Source of the DNA: Lineus longissimus
Lineage: Eukaryota > Nemertea > Pilidiophora > Heteronemertea > Lineidae
Reading direction: 5' to 3'
NCBI RefSeq assembly: GCF_910592395.1
Contig: NC_088318.1
Span: forward strand, 3,040,001-3,104,000
Length of the DNA: 64,000 bases
This document shows, piece after piece, positions 49,836-60,435 of the stretch. Position 1 is the first letter of the stretch; every line of letters begins with the position of its first letter. The notes below the pieces were generated by a model, which made no database searches, was not told where the DNA came from, and saw only the letters and a program-made list of their open reading frames with translations. A program made the position numbers and the translations under genes.

Positions 49836-50851
49836 GGTAGTGGCTTTTTTGTACCTCGCTTTTCGCAGAACTACCCAATTGCACCCAAAACAACACATAC
49901 TGGCAAAAAATACAAAAAATGATTGCATTACGTGATCACCGGTGATATTACCATACATATTTCAAAACAGACAGTACTTTGCAACATCCACATTTCACAT
50001 CTGAGTCAATTCCAGAATTTATCACAACCCAGAGGGACTTGCGATGAATTATCCATCCACGCATTAGAAACATACCAACGGAACATACACGTGTATGTGC
50101 GTTTCGATTGCGGTCCTGCCCCTCGTTAATTGGGTCATAGCTCATTACCACAGGTAAGACCGGGAATGAATTATCACCCCCATAACACAGGCACGATCAT
50201 TATTTCATGCGGAGGGATTTAGACCAGGCAGCCGAGGAAAGAAATGCATAACAATTAACGACGAACGGTGCACAATGGCATACTTGCATACGAAAAATTG
50301 TGTGGTACTTTATGTACTCTTCTCGTATAATTTACACAGGAGGGCAAAAAGTGCGGACGGAGGTGCCCCCTCTCCGTATTCACCTTTGATAAAGTGGTTC
50401 ACCAAAGCTGAAATATTAATCCAAATTTTCATAACGAATCGAATCTCCAGCAGTGTCATGGGCTGATGATGCATTTCCCAGCTAATGAATGACTCAAGGT
50501 GATGGCATGTTCGTGCCAACCTCGTGACCGAACGCAGCGCAATGCCAACAGTCCCCGACCATCTGCGTCCATGCAACGATATGAATATCTGATTGATTCA
50601 TTGTTCCGCCCGATTGGCTGCCTATTGTTGACAGTTGAACAGTAAGAGAATCCACACGTCTAAGTGCACAATCTCGGCCAGCGTTGGATATTGATCTCTT
50701 GTTTGTTAATCCTGCAGGATGAGCCTTCTTTGATTGGCATGACGTTTGCGAAGAGAAAGGGCGACTGATTACTTCTAGTCACGGGAATGAGTGCACAGCA
50801 GACGTGCTATTTACACAACAAATACGGCATTGTTTTTCATTACAATGTAAA
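49836..50851. other. Non-coding stretch, no gene recognised
   Basis: Unique sequence; overlapping short frames on both strands at 49923-50151 and 50275-50576 without domains. 50480-50760 is less AT-rich. Confidence 0.5.
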
Positions 50852-51044
50852 TACAGCAAAACCTCTCTAATAAGGACACCCCTTGGGCTGACAAATGCTG
50901 TCTTCAAAAGCTATCCTTAATAAAGGTGTCCTTATCACAGATGTCATATTCGATGGAAATGACCAATTTGGGACTGAAAGCAGTGTCCTTAATATAGAGG
51001 GTGTCCTGATAACCAAGGTGACTGCTAACAGAGGTTACACTGCA
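50852..51044 (+). mobile_element. MITE family A, copy 7
   Basis: Left end TACAGCAAAACCTCTCTAAT, right end ACAGAGGTTACACTGCA, an imperfect inverted repeat. The interior has GGGCTGACAAATGCTGTC, GGAAATGACCAATTTGGGAC and GTGTCCTTAATATAGAGGG. About 193 bp, slightly longer than the other copies because of an insertion after TGCTGTC. Confidence 0.85.
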
Positions 51045-51134
51045 CCCAGACGATCTGTATCCAGCTTACGTGATCGATCAAGGTATTATTTATGGATAAA
51101 AACAAGAAGGAAAAGAGGGCCACTGATACACAAG

Positions 51135-51415
51135 CAATTGTGACCCACTCTGGCAAAAGGAGGTGGAGGTCGCATCTAGGGTAAAAGGGGAAAAGGGAGA
51201 GAAAAAATTTGGGGGGGAAAATGATTTTATGACTTTTTTGAGTCATTTCAACAGTAATAAATTCGTAAATGCAATTGTGACCCACTCTGGGAAAAGGAGG
51301 TGGAGGTCGCATCTAGGGTAAAGGGAGAAAAGGGAAAAGGGAGAGAAAAAATTTTGGGGGAAATGATTTTATGACTTTTTTTAGTCATTTCAACAGTAAT
51401 AAATTCGCAAATGGC
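51135..51415. repeat. Tandem duplication, 137-bp unit, two copies
   Basis: CAATTGTGACCCACTCTGG starts at 51135 and 51272. Both copies continue through GGAGGTGGAGGTCGCATCTA, a purine-rich GGGAGAGAAAAAATTT(T)GGGGG tract, GATTTTATGACTTTTTT and TCATTTCAACAGTAATAAAT. Differences are mainly in the lengths of G and A runs, so the duplication is fairly recent. The minus-strand frames across it are by-products. Confidence 0.9.
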
Positions 51416-52640
51416 CAAGTTGTCTTTTAATAGATGTCCGCTTTTCACAAATATCCAGTGGGCTATTATTTGTTGAAGTCGTTTTCAATAGATCGACAAG
51501 GAAACTGAGAACGAAGACATTGATCTGTCCACCAACGACAGCATGACTGAAGTGTTATTATTTGTGGATCAACAATGAAATAGATCATTCCCACATTGAT
51601 CTGTACAACAATTAGAGCAGGGAGAGGTGTTTATGAGAAGAGGGGTTAAGTGTTTGGACTCTAAAAATGTGATTGCAAATGTGGAAGCACTCACCCCTCA
51701 GCCTCCAACCTGCCTCTTCTTGATCCTTCAATGCCCTTGAATGTATCAATTTGTTTATCATGTATCTTTTCAAATGCTACCATTTCATATAAAATGCTAA
51801 ATTATTTAGCCCAATGCACCATAACAGGCCCTATTCAAGGTATGAGGCACTCAAAATCAATAGCCCTTGGTGCGATTCAAGGCCTCTAACCTTTGTTGAA
51901 GTTCAAACAAAACCTTCAAAGCCTTGACAAAAGGTCTACCAACATCTCACCACAATTGTATTTCCATTGTATATGAAATATATTTAATGGAAACAATGTA
52001 CATACCTACTTGCATCCCAAACCAATGCTGATGAAAAAGTAATGCATTGTCCTGGCGAATGCTTTGTTATACATACATATGCCCGTATATCGATTAATGA
52101 GTCATTATGCACTAATCAGCCACTTGCTAATTAGAACCTCCAGGGCTAATTATCGTTAATTGACATGGAAAATACTAATTATCAATCTATAAACAGTCTA
52201 GTGGCAGACCTACATATGTAGACATACGTGGCCATGTATGTATTACAATATCAATTTCACATCATGAGGGTTTAATTTGGCAAAGCTGAAATCCGGGATA
52301 AAACGTTTTTTTCTCCAAAATTACACCAACTTAATTAAAGATCATCAAAGAGAACTGTTACACTTACAGTATCGTATATATTTAATTAAAAACAGACACC
52401 AACACCTCCATCATAAATTTTTCAGGAGTTGCAAAGTCAGGTTGAGAAGGTAATGATGATGATATAATGACGAAACTAGTCTGGACTTTTTTCTTCGTCA
52501 TCCAGGAGAGCGGCTACATTGTGAGACCAAAGTTCGACAAGCCGGACAAAGCATGGTTTTGAATCAGTATCCCCTCTAAACAAATCGCTTCATCCACTGC
52601 TGATAGGTATCTGGAAGGAATACATCAGCCAATCCTGACT
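51416..52640. other. Non-coding stretch with AATTA-rich block
   Basis: 52065-52270 is dense in ATTAATGAGTCATTATGCAC, GCTAATTAG, GCTAATTATC and GTTAATTGAC words and almost free of simple repeat. It is a candidate conserved non-coding element by composition only. The rest is unique AT-rich DNA with no coding signal. Confidence 0.4.
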
Positions 52641-52654
52641 CCTCAGCGGCGTGG

Positions 52655-52800
52655 ATTGACCAATACCATAATGCCGTCACTCTTTGACTCTTGGTTGATG
52701 TTGACAAGTGCAACCAAGTCACAGAGGCATCAATGCATCACTACCATAATTCCATCACTCTTTGAATCTTGGTAGGTGTTTACAAATACAACAAAGACAC
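52655..52800 (+). repeat. Diverged direct duplication, 78-bp period
   Basis: ACCATAATGCCGTCACTCTT at 52665 and ACCATAATTCCATCACTCTT at 52743 start two similar blocks, both continuing with TTGA(C/A)TCTTGGT, TGTT(G/T)ACAA and ACAGA. Moderate identity; old duplication. Confidence 0.75.
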
Positions 52801-53164
52801 AGACACTACTCATAGAAACCCCTGGTCATCAATACAAGAAAAGAACAAAATACAAACACGAATCAAGAAATGGCAAATGTTCGCGTAATGAAAGCAGGAC
52901 ACGCATCAAAGAATCAACAACAAAAATCATATTGATGAACAACTTTTAAGATCAATGAGAAAAGTCAGCTCTTGCATTACAACTTGATGAAAGATCATCG
53001 CAAGAACTCTTCAATGGACGTATGACCAGGAGGGAAGAAACAATGCTGTTGTGATCTCGCAACAGCCATTCTTGTAATCCATCACATTTTTCTACATTTC
53101 CTACAGTATCAATGTCTTCTGTAACGAACACGCGGAACAGATTCCTTTCAAAGGACTCCCACAT
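52801..53164. other. Unique non-coding stretch
   Basis: No gene recognised. A minus-strand frame of 87 codons (52952-53215) extends into the duplicated segment that follows and shows no domain. Confidence 0.45.
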
Positions 53165-53845
53165 CCTTTCAAATGGCACACTGACCAGTAGCTTCTTGCA
53201 CTTTCTTCCTTTCAATCAGCATCCTTTATATGCGATCCTCTTTTCTTCTTGCTCGTCTGTGACAAGCTACTGGAGCAGTCATCGACATCAAAGAACGGAC
53301 GACTGAAATGATCAGGTTCTTTGGTCGGTTTTGTTGCTTTGCAGATCGCGAGCATTCTCGCTGAACGAGGAAGTATTTTGTTGTCTCTTGTCGAGTGACA
53401 TACTCATGGATGGTAGTCTAAGAGACTGTGATAACTGTATGATGGGACTGGTCTTTGTTGTCTGTTATGAAGTGAGATAGGGCTACTTGTGCTGAAAGGG
53501 TGGATGTCGTCCTGGGTGCCGACAAATGGTACCCAGGTTCAAGATCGATTGTCCAGTCGATCTCGAACCTGGGTACCATTTGTCGGCACCCAGGACGACA
53601 TCCACCCTTTCAGCGCTACTTGTGGCAGTCAGAGAATAAGCACAGCAGTCCAGTCTGATGGTGAGCAAAAAACAGGACGACCCTTTTTCAAATCACACAC
53701 TGACCAGTCGCAGCATCAATCACTTTCTCCCTATCAATCATCGCCATTTTCTCGCCTCCTTTCTTCTGCGTCTGTGACAAGCCGCTGGAGCAGTCAGTGA
53801 CATCAAAGCATGGATGATTTGAAATGACCAGGTTCTTTGGTCATT
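53165..53845 (+). repeat. Pair of ~160-bp duplicated segments flanking the foldback element
   Basis: Segments 53165-53326 and 53683-53842 align: CCTTT(..)TCAAAT, ACACTGACCAGT, CTTTC(C/T), TCAATCA, TTCTTCT/TTCTGCG, GTCTGTGACAAGC, CTGGAGCAGTCA, GACATCAAAG, then GAAATGA(T/C)CAGGTTCTTTGGTC. I estimate about three-quarters identity by eye, with gaps. The foldback insertion at 53491-53614 lies between them. No coding signal. Confidence 0.75.
53482..53623. mobile_element. Near-perfect foldback element with 9-bp target duplication
   Basis: 53491-53550 and 53555-53614 are inverted copies: 60-bp arms with two mismatches (58 of 60 pair) around a 4-nt centre GTCC. The element starts GCTGAAAGGG and ends CCCTTTCAGC. 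It is flanked on both sides by the direct repeat GCTACTTGT (53482-53490 and 53615-53623), which fits a 9-bp target site duplication. Each arm also contains its own small inverted repeat (CCTGGGTGCC, 7-nt spacer, GGTACCCAGG). A 9-bp duplication with long inverted repeats is the known pattern of Mutator-like elements; that assignment is inference. No coding capacity. The near-identity of arms and the exact duplication imply recent insertion. Confidence 0.85.
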
Positions 53846-55304
53846 TGTGCAAACAGCAGGTGAAAACCAAGGCAACAGTAAAGGTTTTGGACAAAATGAC
53901 CTCAACCGAGCGGTCTTTGGTGAGACAATTACCGATACCAACGGTGAGATATCAATTTCTATTCTAAAACACCTCTAACTTCATACATTTTAGGGATAAC
54001 CCAGCGAGGATCTACTTTTAACACATATCAACCCAAGAGGTGATGGCTGTCTAACCAAAACCTCTGTTGTACAAAGCTAAAACATTATACATTATAACAA
54101 GAGACCCAAGGGCCTGGCACTCAGCTGAAATACATGTACATGGGTACAATGCACAAAACAAGATTAATTTTGCTCTATTAAGGCACATATGTCAATGCCA
54201 GTGTATTGGGAAAACTATAAATCAAGTGGAATTGCAAAACCACCTGTTTTTTGAAGAGCGGGGTGCAATTCTAGAATTGCAGGTACAAAATTATACAGAC
54301 ACAGCAGTGTAAAATATTATTGAATTAGTTCGTTTTTTCGAACGTTCTGCTCTGGACTTGACGAGAGAAATTGTACTCCCAGCTTTTCTGAAAACAATTG
54401 TCTTCTTTAATAACAGCAATTCAAACAGGACGCATGTTGTTATCTTTTGTGAAATTTCAACTTATTTACATTTACAAGAGAATGTACATAAAAATTCTAA
54501 TGACCTACAATATTCATAGAGAAAAGTCCAGCTGCAGTTGTCTGTCTATGTTCAAGGGCAACACTCTAGTGTTATTTCAATAAATAGTGAATATGCATGA
54601 ATGATAATATGAATACACTGAATAGAGGTTGGGAATGGTATATAGTTCTGCAGTGTACACTTTATTTTGAATATCCGAATGAAAGGAGTTATTAATTTAA
54701 CGAAATTACAGGAATTTGATACATTCATCTACAGCCGCATATCCAAGTAAATAAATCATATATTTCAATTGTTGATCGTTCTAAAATGTTTGACGAACAT
54801 GTGGTTATAACTTATATGATGGGTCAATCCAGTGCTTGTTAACTGGCTACAAAACGTGATTTGAATCAACCAGGGTTAAAGTTAACCCCCTAGTCCATTC
54901 TAACCCCACCACCAATGGAGACAAACTTGCACCTTAATTGTGCAGGCTTGTACGACCCGTCTCTCAAAATAAAGATCAGGTTTCTATTCAGCAATGATAG
55001 GTTGCCCATCTTTAAACCCTGTATTCATCATACTTCCCAAAGTTACCCCGTCGAAGGAAACGTTTGCTGACAAATTACCAAAGATGAGCAGCCCACCAAC
55101 CCCACTGCCACTCCACAGGGGTCAAACTAGCGTATTTATCTTACTTGCCCTTAATCAATAGACCCAATTGGCTGTACTTAATTCATACACAAGCAAATAT
55201 GAGAAAACGAGACTTGGCAATTAATGGTCTATCAACGGCGATATATCGATTCGGCAAGTGACGACTGATCAATAACGCTGATGAGAAGAAGTTGACCCCG
55301 GTGA
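53846..55304. other. Non-coding stretch, no gene recognised
   Basis: Unique AT-rich DNA, 54590-54800 especially so. 54880-54899 is a 20-bp identical match to 4238-4257. No coding signal. Confidence 0.5.
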
Positions 55305-55690
55305 TGAAACCGTTAACGCTTCAGCAGAATTAGACAATGGAATCATTGTGAGGGGCTGAGCACTGGAAGTGACATCCTGAACCGGTAACACTTCAGCAGT
55401 GTCAGACAATGGAATCATTGTGAGGGGCTGAGCACTGGAAGTGACATCCTGAACCAGTAACACTTCAGCAGTGTCAGACAATGGAATCATTGTGAGGGGC
55501 TGAGCACTGGAAGTGACATTCTGAACCGGTAACACTTCAGCAGTGTCAGACAATGGAATCATTGTGAGGGGCTGAGCACTGGAAGTGACATCCTGAACCG
55601 GTAACACTTCAGCAGTGTTAGACAATGGAATGATTGTGAGGGCTGAGCACTGGAAGTGACAACCTGAACCGTCAGCGCTTCAGCTAAAAC
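55305..55690. repeat. Minisatellite, 72-bp unit, about five copies
   Basis: CTTCAGCA starts at 55319, 55391, 55463, 55535 and 55607 (72 bp apart), with a last diverged unit at 55678 after a 71-bp step. Units carry ACAATGGAATCATTGTGAGG, GGCTGAGCACTGGAAGTGAC and ATCCTGAACC(G/A)GTAACA. The middle copies are nearly identical. A minus-strand frame (55269-55625, 118 codons) reads a 24-residue repeat beginning SDTAEVLPVQDVTSS; this openness follows from the period and I do not call it a gene. Confidence 0.92.
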
Positions 55691-56633
55691 TGTAGCAATA
55701 CACAGTTCTTGGCAGTGGATGGTCTAAACTAACGCCAAGGATGCCAAATAATCCGCTAGGAGGCACTGCAGTTAGTCAGACCCCTTCAAATCCATACCCC
55801 TCCATCACAAGTCATTACAAGTAGATAGACCCTGTTCGCCTACCCCTCTTAGTCCTGTGACACCACCCTCTCAGTTTCCCCGATACTTTGATGCAGCTGC
55901 ACGACAGATGAATCAATGCCAATAGCCTATAATTATTGCCAGAATTAGCGTGGGTCGGACTCACTTTAAGACTTAAGCCGTCGGTTTGATTTGTCAATAC
56001 AAAACCCGATTTTCAATAGTGCATACAAACTGTTAATTAACATTGATCAGAGATATAATTTGTCTACGGGTCAATACGGGATGGTTGGGAGACGCCGAGG
56101 CGATATGCTTACAAACCTAAGTGAAAATGTATAGGGTGGTCAGCGATTGATTGAGCGTGAACGCAATGAATAGGTGCCGTTCTGTGCGACATTGAAGGTG
56201 GCAATTAAGACAGTCGGGAGGAACGCGGTATGAAAGGTCGACATCGGCAATTATAAGTCATGTGTTTCATAGATTACTTGCAAAATATCGATAGCTTTCA
56301 TTTTTGTTGATTTATCAGGGCAATGTCCGCACACCATGATTTGGTCAATATCATTCTCAGAGACAGAAAACATACAGGGTGTGTCTTCTTCTGGGTTGAC
56401 TTTGCTGCACCAGTTTGTGCTGCTGATATGACTGATGTTTCTAGCTTGTAAAATGATCCTCACAACTACTAACTGATCGCCTTGCCATTGCTGTTCAGAG
56501 CAGGGTTGCCAAGTGGGTTGAAAAAACCTTTTTATATGGGGTAGGTTTAGTTTCTGACAAAATTTTAGAAATTGCCCATAAAAGAAGACCCCATTTCTTG
56601 AGGGCAATGATTTTTGTTCCAAATGGGTTGTTA
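55691..56633. other. Non-coding stretch with one unexplained open frame
   Basis: The minus-strand frame 56251-56622 is 123 codons long, is not made of repeats, and its composition looks protein-like (for example NWCSKVNPEED and CGHCPDKS). I recognise no domain. There is no convincing splice acceptor with a long pyrimidine tract just upstream. It may be chance, an exon of an unknown gene or a decayed element. Confidence 0.35.
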
Positions 56634-56712
56634 TAGTACAACTTTACCTCTGTATTCAGGACAGCATTTATCAGTCCCAAAGTGTGTCCTGAATAGAGAG
56701 GTTCAACTGTTT
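56634..56712. mobile_element. MITE family A, copy 8, minimal hairpin form
   Basis: TACAACTTTACCTCTGTATT with CAGGACAG is complementary to TGTCCTGAATAGAGAGG followed by TTCAACTGT. Only the two terminal repeats and a short centre with TTATCAGTCCCAAAGTG remain, about 79 bp. It is a deleted derivative that keeps the fold but lacks the family core GTCAAATTGAATGG. Confidence 0.75.
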
Positions 56713-57074
56713 TATAATTTTTTCCAATTCTCTTGTTACGCCATACCATAATGGGTTAGTTGCCCCCTATTGATTATGAGCGCACTAATTGATCCGAGAA
56801 GACACGGCCAGGGGACTGATGACCTTTACCCGGCAGCCATTTCAAGGGCAATTACTGGAACCAAAGGCTAATTAACACAGGATCCTCAGCAAGAGACAAA
56901 GGAAATCCATATTCTTTATCGTGAAGCTTCTTTTTCTTTAAGTGTCTTTTCTTGTCGAAGAAGACAGCAGACAGATTCAGGTGTCTGTTCATATACATAG
57001 ACGATATTATATGTTTTTGAGGAGCAATGAATGGGAATGGAACTGCAAATTACTTTTGGGGAAGTGGACATGAG
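56713..57074. other. Unique non-coding stretch
   Basis: No gene and no repeat recognised. Contains AATTGATCCG and GGCTAATTAACAC. Confidence 0.45.
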
Positions 57075-57084
57075 ATGCTTAGCT

Positions 57085-57310
57085 CCTGCTGGGAGACCAG
57101 TGGCATAGTGGTTGGAGTGCTGGGCTCATAATCAGGAGGTGGGTTTCGACTCTCAATTTCCTGGCTTGCAAATATTCCAGAAACGACTATTAAAAAGTAC
57201 GATCCACACCTGTTCCTTCAATAAAAGGCCTACGTTACTGTACTTTGACAGAAATGCACCAACACTGGTCCCCTCTGGGCTCAGGACATTTCGTAACACA
57301 CCCATCTCAA
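57085..57310 (+). mobile_element. tRNA-Met-like SINE
   Basis: TGGCATAGTGG at 57101-57111 fits the A-box pattern TRGYNNANNNG. CTCATAATCAGGAGG follows with CAT in the anticodon-loop position, as in elongator tRNA-Met. GGTTTCGACTC at 57142-57152 is a B box with one extra T. The spacing is normal for a tRNA. The tRNA fold is not complete, so this is a SINE head, not a gene. The body probably continues to about 57310, where no clean tail is visible. It is related to 40395-40500. Confidence 0.7.
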
Positions 57311-57859
57311 GCAAGCACGTCACTGAAGAAAATAACAGCACTGCATTGTCTTAGAGACAATAAGAAGAAAAATCGATCCATCCACTATTGTTTCGTGGCT
57401 AAGAGCTCCCTGTGACACCAGATTTCAACAAAGAACCTAAGACAATGTCTGGCCGAGTTATTTTCTCTCCCAGTGAAATTAATCAGTCTTTAATTAATTA
57501 ATGGAGGTCCATTGTTCATGGTAATCTTAAGAGTCAAGTTCACCTGAAGGTATCTGGTTAGCTGTAACCTGGCTGTAGAAATGTACATGATTATCTGGCA
57601 ACTCAAACTGAAATCAACTAGCTCACCTTTAGGTCCTGAATTACCTTTAGATCAGTTGTAGAAAATATACAAGTTTTTCTGGCAACTTGGATTGAAAAAG
57701 AAAATATATTCCATTTCACCTCAAGGCCCCACAATTTTTATAGATTAGCTGTATAGAGTTTACATGTTCATCAGGCAAATAATGTTGGGATTGAAATAAA
57801 GTCAATTTCAACCAAAGAATGCCCGACCACCTGTGTAAAACTGTATATAAATGTACATT
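57311..57859. other. Unique non-coding stretch
   Basis: No gene recognised. 57540-57760 contains loosely repeated phrases (AACTGAAATCA, TTCTGGCAACTTGGATTGAA, TAGATTAGCTGTA/TAGATCAGTTGTA about 70-90 bp apart), perhaps an old tandem repeat. Confidence 0.4.
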
Positions 57860-57951
57860 GAATCCTGTAAAGTAAAGATGGATCAGACCCACTAAACCCT
57901 GGGTTGAATCCTGTAAAGTAAAGATGGATCAGACCCACTAAACCCTGGGTT
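57860..57951 (+). repeat. Tandem duplication, 46-bp unit, two copies
   Basis: GAATCCTGTAAAGTAAAGAT starts at 57860 and 57906. The two 46-bp units are identical through ACCCACTAAACCCTGGGTT, so the event is recent. Confidence 0.93.
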
Positions 57952-58650
57952 CCATACACAGACCAATAACCAAATTGGGTGAAGACGAAAAACATGCCTT
58001 TCTCACCCTTTGATGAAATTAATTAGACATATAAGTAATTAATCTTGGCCTATTTGATTGGTATTATGAAAGTGGTTTCTTCAACGCGTTTTTATGAGAT
58101 TACAACGCCGTTCATCGCCGAGGAACTAAGGCATTGTTTTTTCACACTTTTGAGAAATCAGTTTCCGTGGGTAATTAGCGCTGGTGATGATTAGTGGAAC
58201 ATAATATTGCACCAGATGAGATTGATAAAGAAAATGTTGTTAAATGTTTTTGGCAGCTATTGAGATAATCTGACAGATGGTGTGAGGTATACTTTCTTTC
58301 GGAGGTCTTGGGGAAGAAAAGAATAAGAGGGAAGATGCATTATGCAATGGTTTTGTTTTTAACTCCAAAACACATTTGTTACAATGCTTCATTTTTATAA
58401 TGGATTATGTATTAGCCTCGTTTTTGACCACAGAGGTTTTGGCGGGGCAAACGTAATTTCATGGGTTGGTATGACCAGATGAGACGAAGACAGATTCTCG
58501 GTGAATTATGATCGAGAATCGCAGTGGTCATGTGACAGAAGTGATGGTGATGGTACACTACATGAGAAATGAGTGTACATTTCATCACTTCAAAAGAAAG
58601 CTACAGAATCTCAACTTCGAAGATCTCTTTCAACACATATAAATTTCACT
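57952..58650. other. Unique non-coding stretch
   Basis: No gene and no repeat recognised. AT-rich with a few GGTAATTAGCG and TTAATTAG words. Confidence 0.45.
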
Positions 58651-59117
58651 TACCGTATTTTCCGGCGTATGACCCGCGGCTTTTTGCCCTCAAACAGGCC
58701 CAAAAAGTGGGGGTGCGGGTAATACAAAGGTGCGGGTCTTGCGTGGATTCTGAGAGGGATAAGCCCCAACCCCAAAGAAAAAAAAGGGGACCAAACTGGT
58801 TACTTGATAAGGATTTATGTCCATCGTTTTCGCATTGTTTTCAACCAATATTTCCGCCATGATCGCATAGTTTGTGATGTCTCCGCTAGGGAAAATAGTT
58901 ACGGCCATGCTGGAATTGATCCACTTTGGTTAACAATTAAAAAAAACATGGCGGTTCTAGGATGTCAACATCAATGAATGGCTTACTATTTTTGGAGAAT
59001 GCGGGTCTTGGAGCAGTGCGGGTCATAATCAGGTGCGGGTCTTGCGTGGCTTTAGGTAATGGTCAAAGGGGGTGCGGGTCATAGGGCAGTGCGGGGGATA
59101 ATCCGGAAAATACGGTA
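58651..59117. mobile_element. MITE with TACCGTATTTTCCGG ends
   Basis: TACCGTATTTTCCGG at 58651-58665 is the exact inverse of CCGGAAAATACGGTA at 59103-59117. Just inside, both ends show GTATGACCCGC-type sequence. TA bounds each end, compatible with a TA target site. The interior repeats GTGCGGGT(C/A) many times (near 58710, 58729, 59000, 59033, 59071), and GTGCGGGTCTTGCGTGG occurs twice (58729 and 59033). Length is 467 bp with no transposase frame. Ends of this type are, as I recall, common in animal genomes, but I cannot name the family from here. A perfect inverted terminus suggests it is not very old. Confidence 0.85.
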
Positions 59118-60435
59118 GTATCACTGTTTAAAAACTGGCTCGGAATTCAAAATATTTTGATGGGTGCAAAGCTCTGTTTAGACTAGAGTTTCGCTCTAAG
59201 TGGTCATTAAGCAAAGTCACTTTTCATTAATTCTAAAGAATGCTTATTACTTTGTGCACACTAATTAGTGTAACAAATGGGTCAGATTTTGTCGGGGAAA
59301 TAATTCGAATTAATATTTGGTATAGTTTGTTTAGGAAGTAAGTTAATGAATCAATGAGGGTGAGGAGGCAATCAGGCTTGGGGCACGCCTGAAACAAGAG
59401 GGGTCAGTTTTGGGGTCAATTCTAACCAGTCATGTTAAAAATATCATAATTATCATATTGTTTTTTGTCTAAAGTCCACTAACCAATTTTCATTGCTTGA
59501 TTTGAACTCATTGTAACAGACAAGCCAAATATATTTTGTACAATCCAAACTTGTGAAGGAAAGATATTCGAGAAGGAACTTATTTATAACCTGATCTAGA
59601 TACGCAAAACTAAAATCGAGAAAAAAGATTTTTTCATTGGAAAGGCTGAAGGAAATGTCGTCATCTTCCAAAATAAAAATAGTGAGAAACTTTATTTTTT
59701 CTAAAATTTTGGCAGCTTGCAGAATCTTTGGCTCTGCAGACAAATTTGAAATCAACCACATAACCAATGTAATCAAAGCATCTTGACTTGTATTGACAAA
59801 GCCCTGTCACCTCCTAGCTATCAATAAGAAAGGTTAGAAAGGCAGGATATTTGGGCTGATGACCAGCTTGAGATATGCCAGTAAAACTATAACTAGTGGA
59901 CAGAAGCCCTCAACCGTAACCATATATTCAGCAGACTTCCTGCACACAGCACTGGTTCCCAACCCAGGCTAATTGGCACCAACAATAACCCACGATCGAA
60001 AACCTCCCAAACAATTCAAACTCAAATTACTGCCCCCAAAAACTATAAAGCATAAAGTCATTACATTAATACAGCGGGTTAAGACGACATATTCATGAAA
60101 AGACTTTACATTTGGGATGGTCGCATGATAAAAAAATTGATAATGGGGTTAAACAGACAAAAGCAAAGGTGGTGGCACTTCGGCAGAATTCAATGCTATT
60201 TACATATTCAAATTTTCATAATTAAGCTTATTAATCTACAGCACAAAAGAATTTGGGGACTATTGTGATGGGACGCATAACAGTGTACACATTGGTGAGG
60301 GTTTGATTAGAGGTGAATAGAAGTTTAATACACACTTTGGTGGTATGTTCTGTGACATTTCTGCATTTCTGTACCTTTGTGAAATATTTATAGGGTGTAC
60401 AGATTTTGCAGAGGATGTGACTAGGATATGACTAG
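59118..60435. other. Non-coding stretch, no gene recognised
   Basis: About 1.3 kb. 59450-59780 is open for 107 codons on the minus strand, but AT-rich and without a domain. 60190-60245 is rich in AATTA words. Confidence 0.5.

Noticed and set aside
55269-55625. 118-codon minus-strand frame as a secreted or mucin-like protein
   Set aside because: Rich in Ser and Thr, but entirely made of the 72-bp repeat; no signal peptide and no flanking coding sequence.
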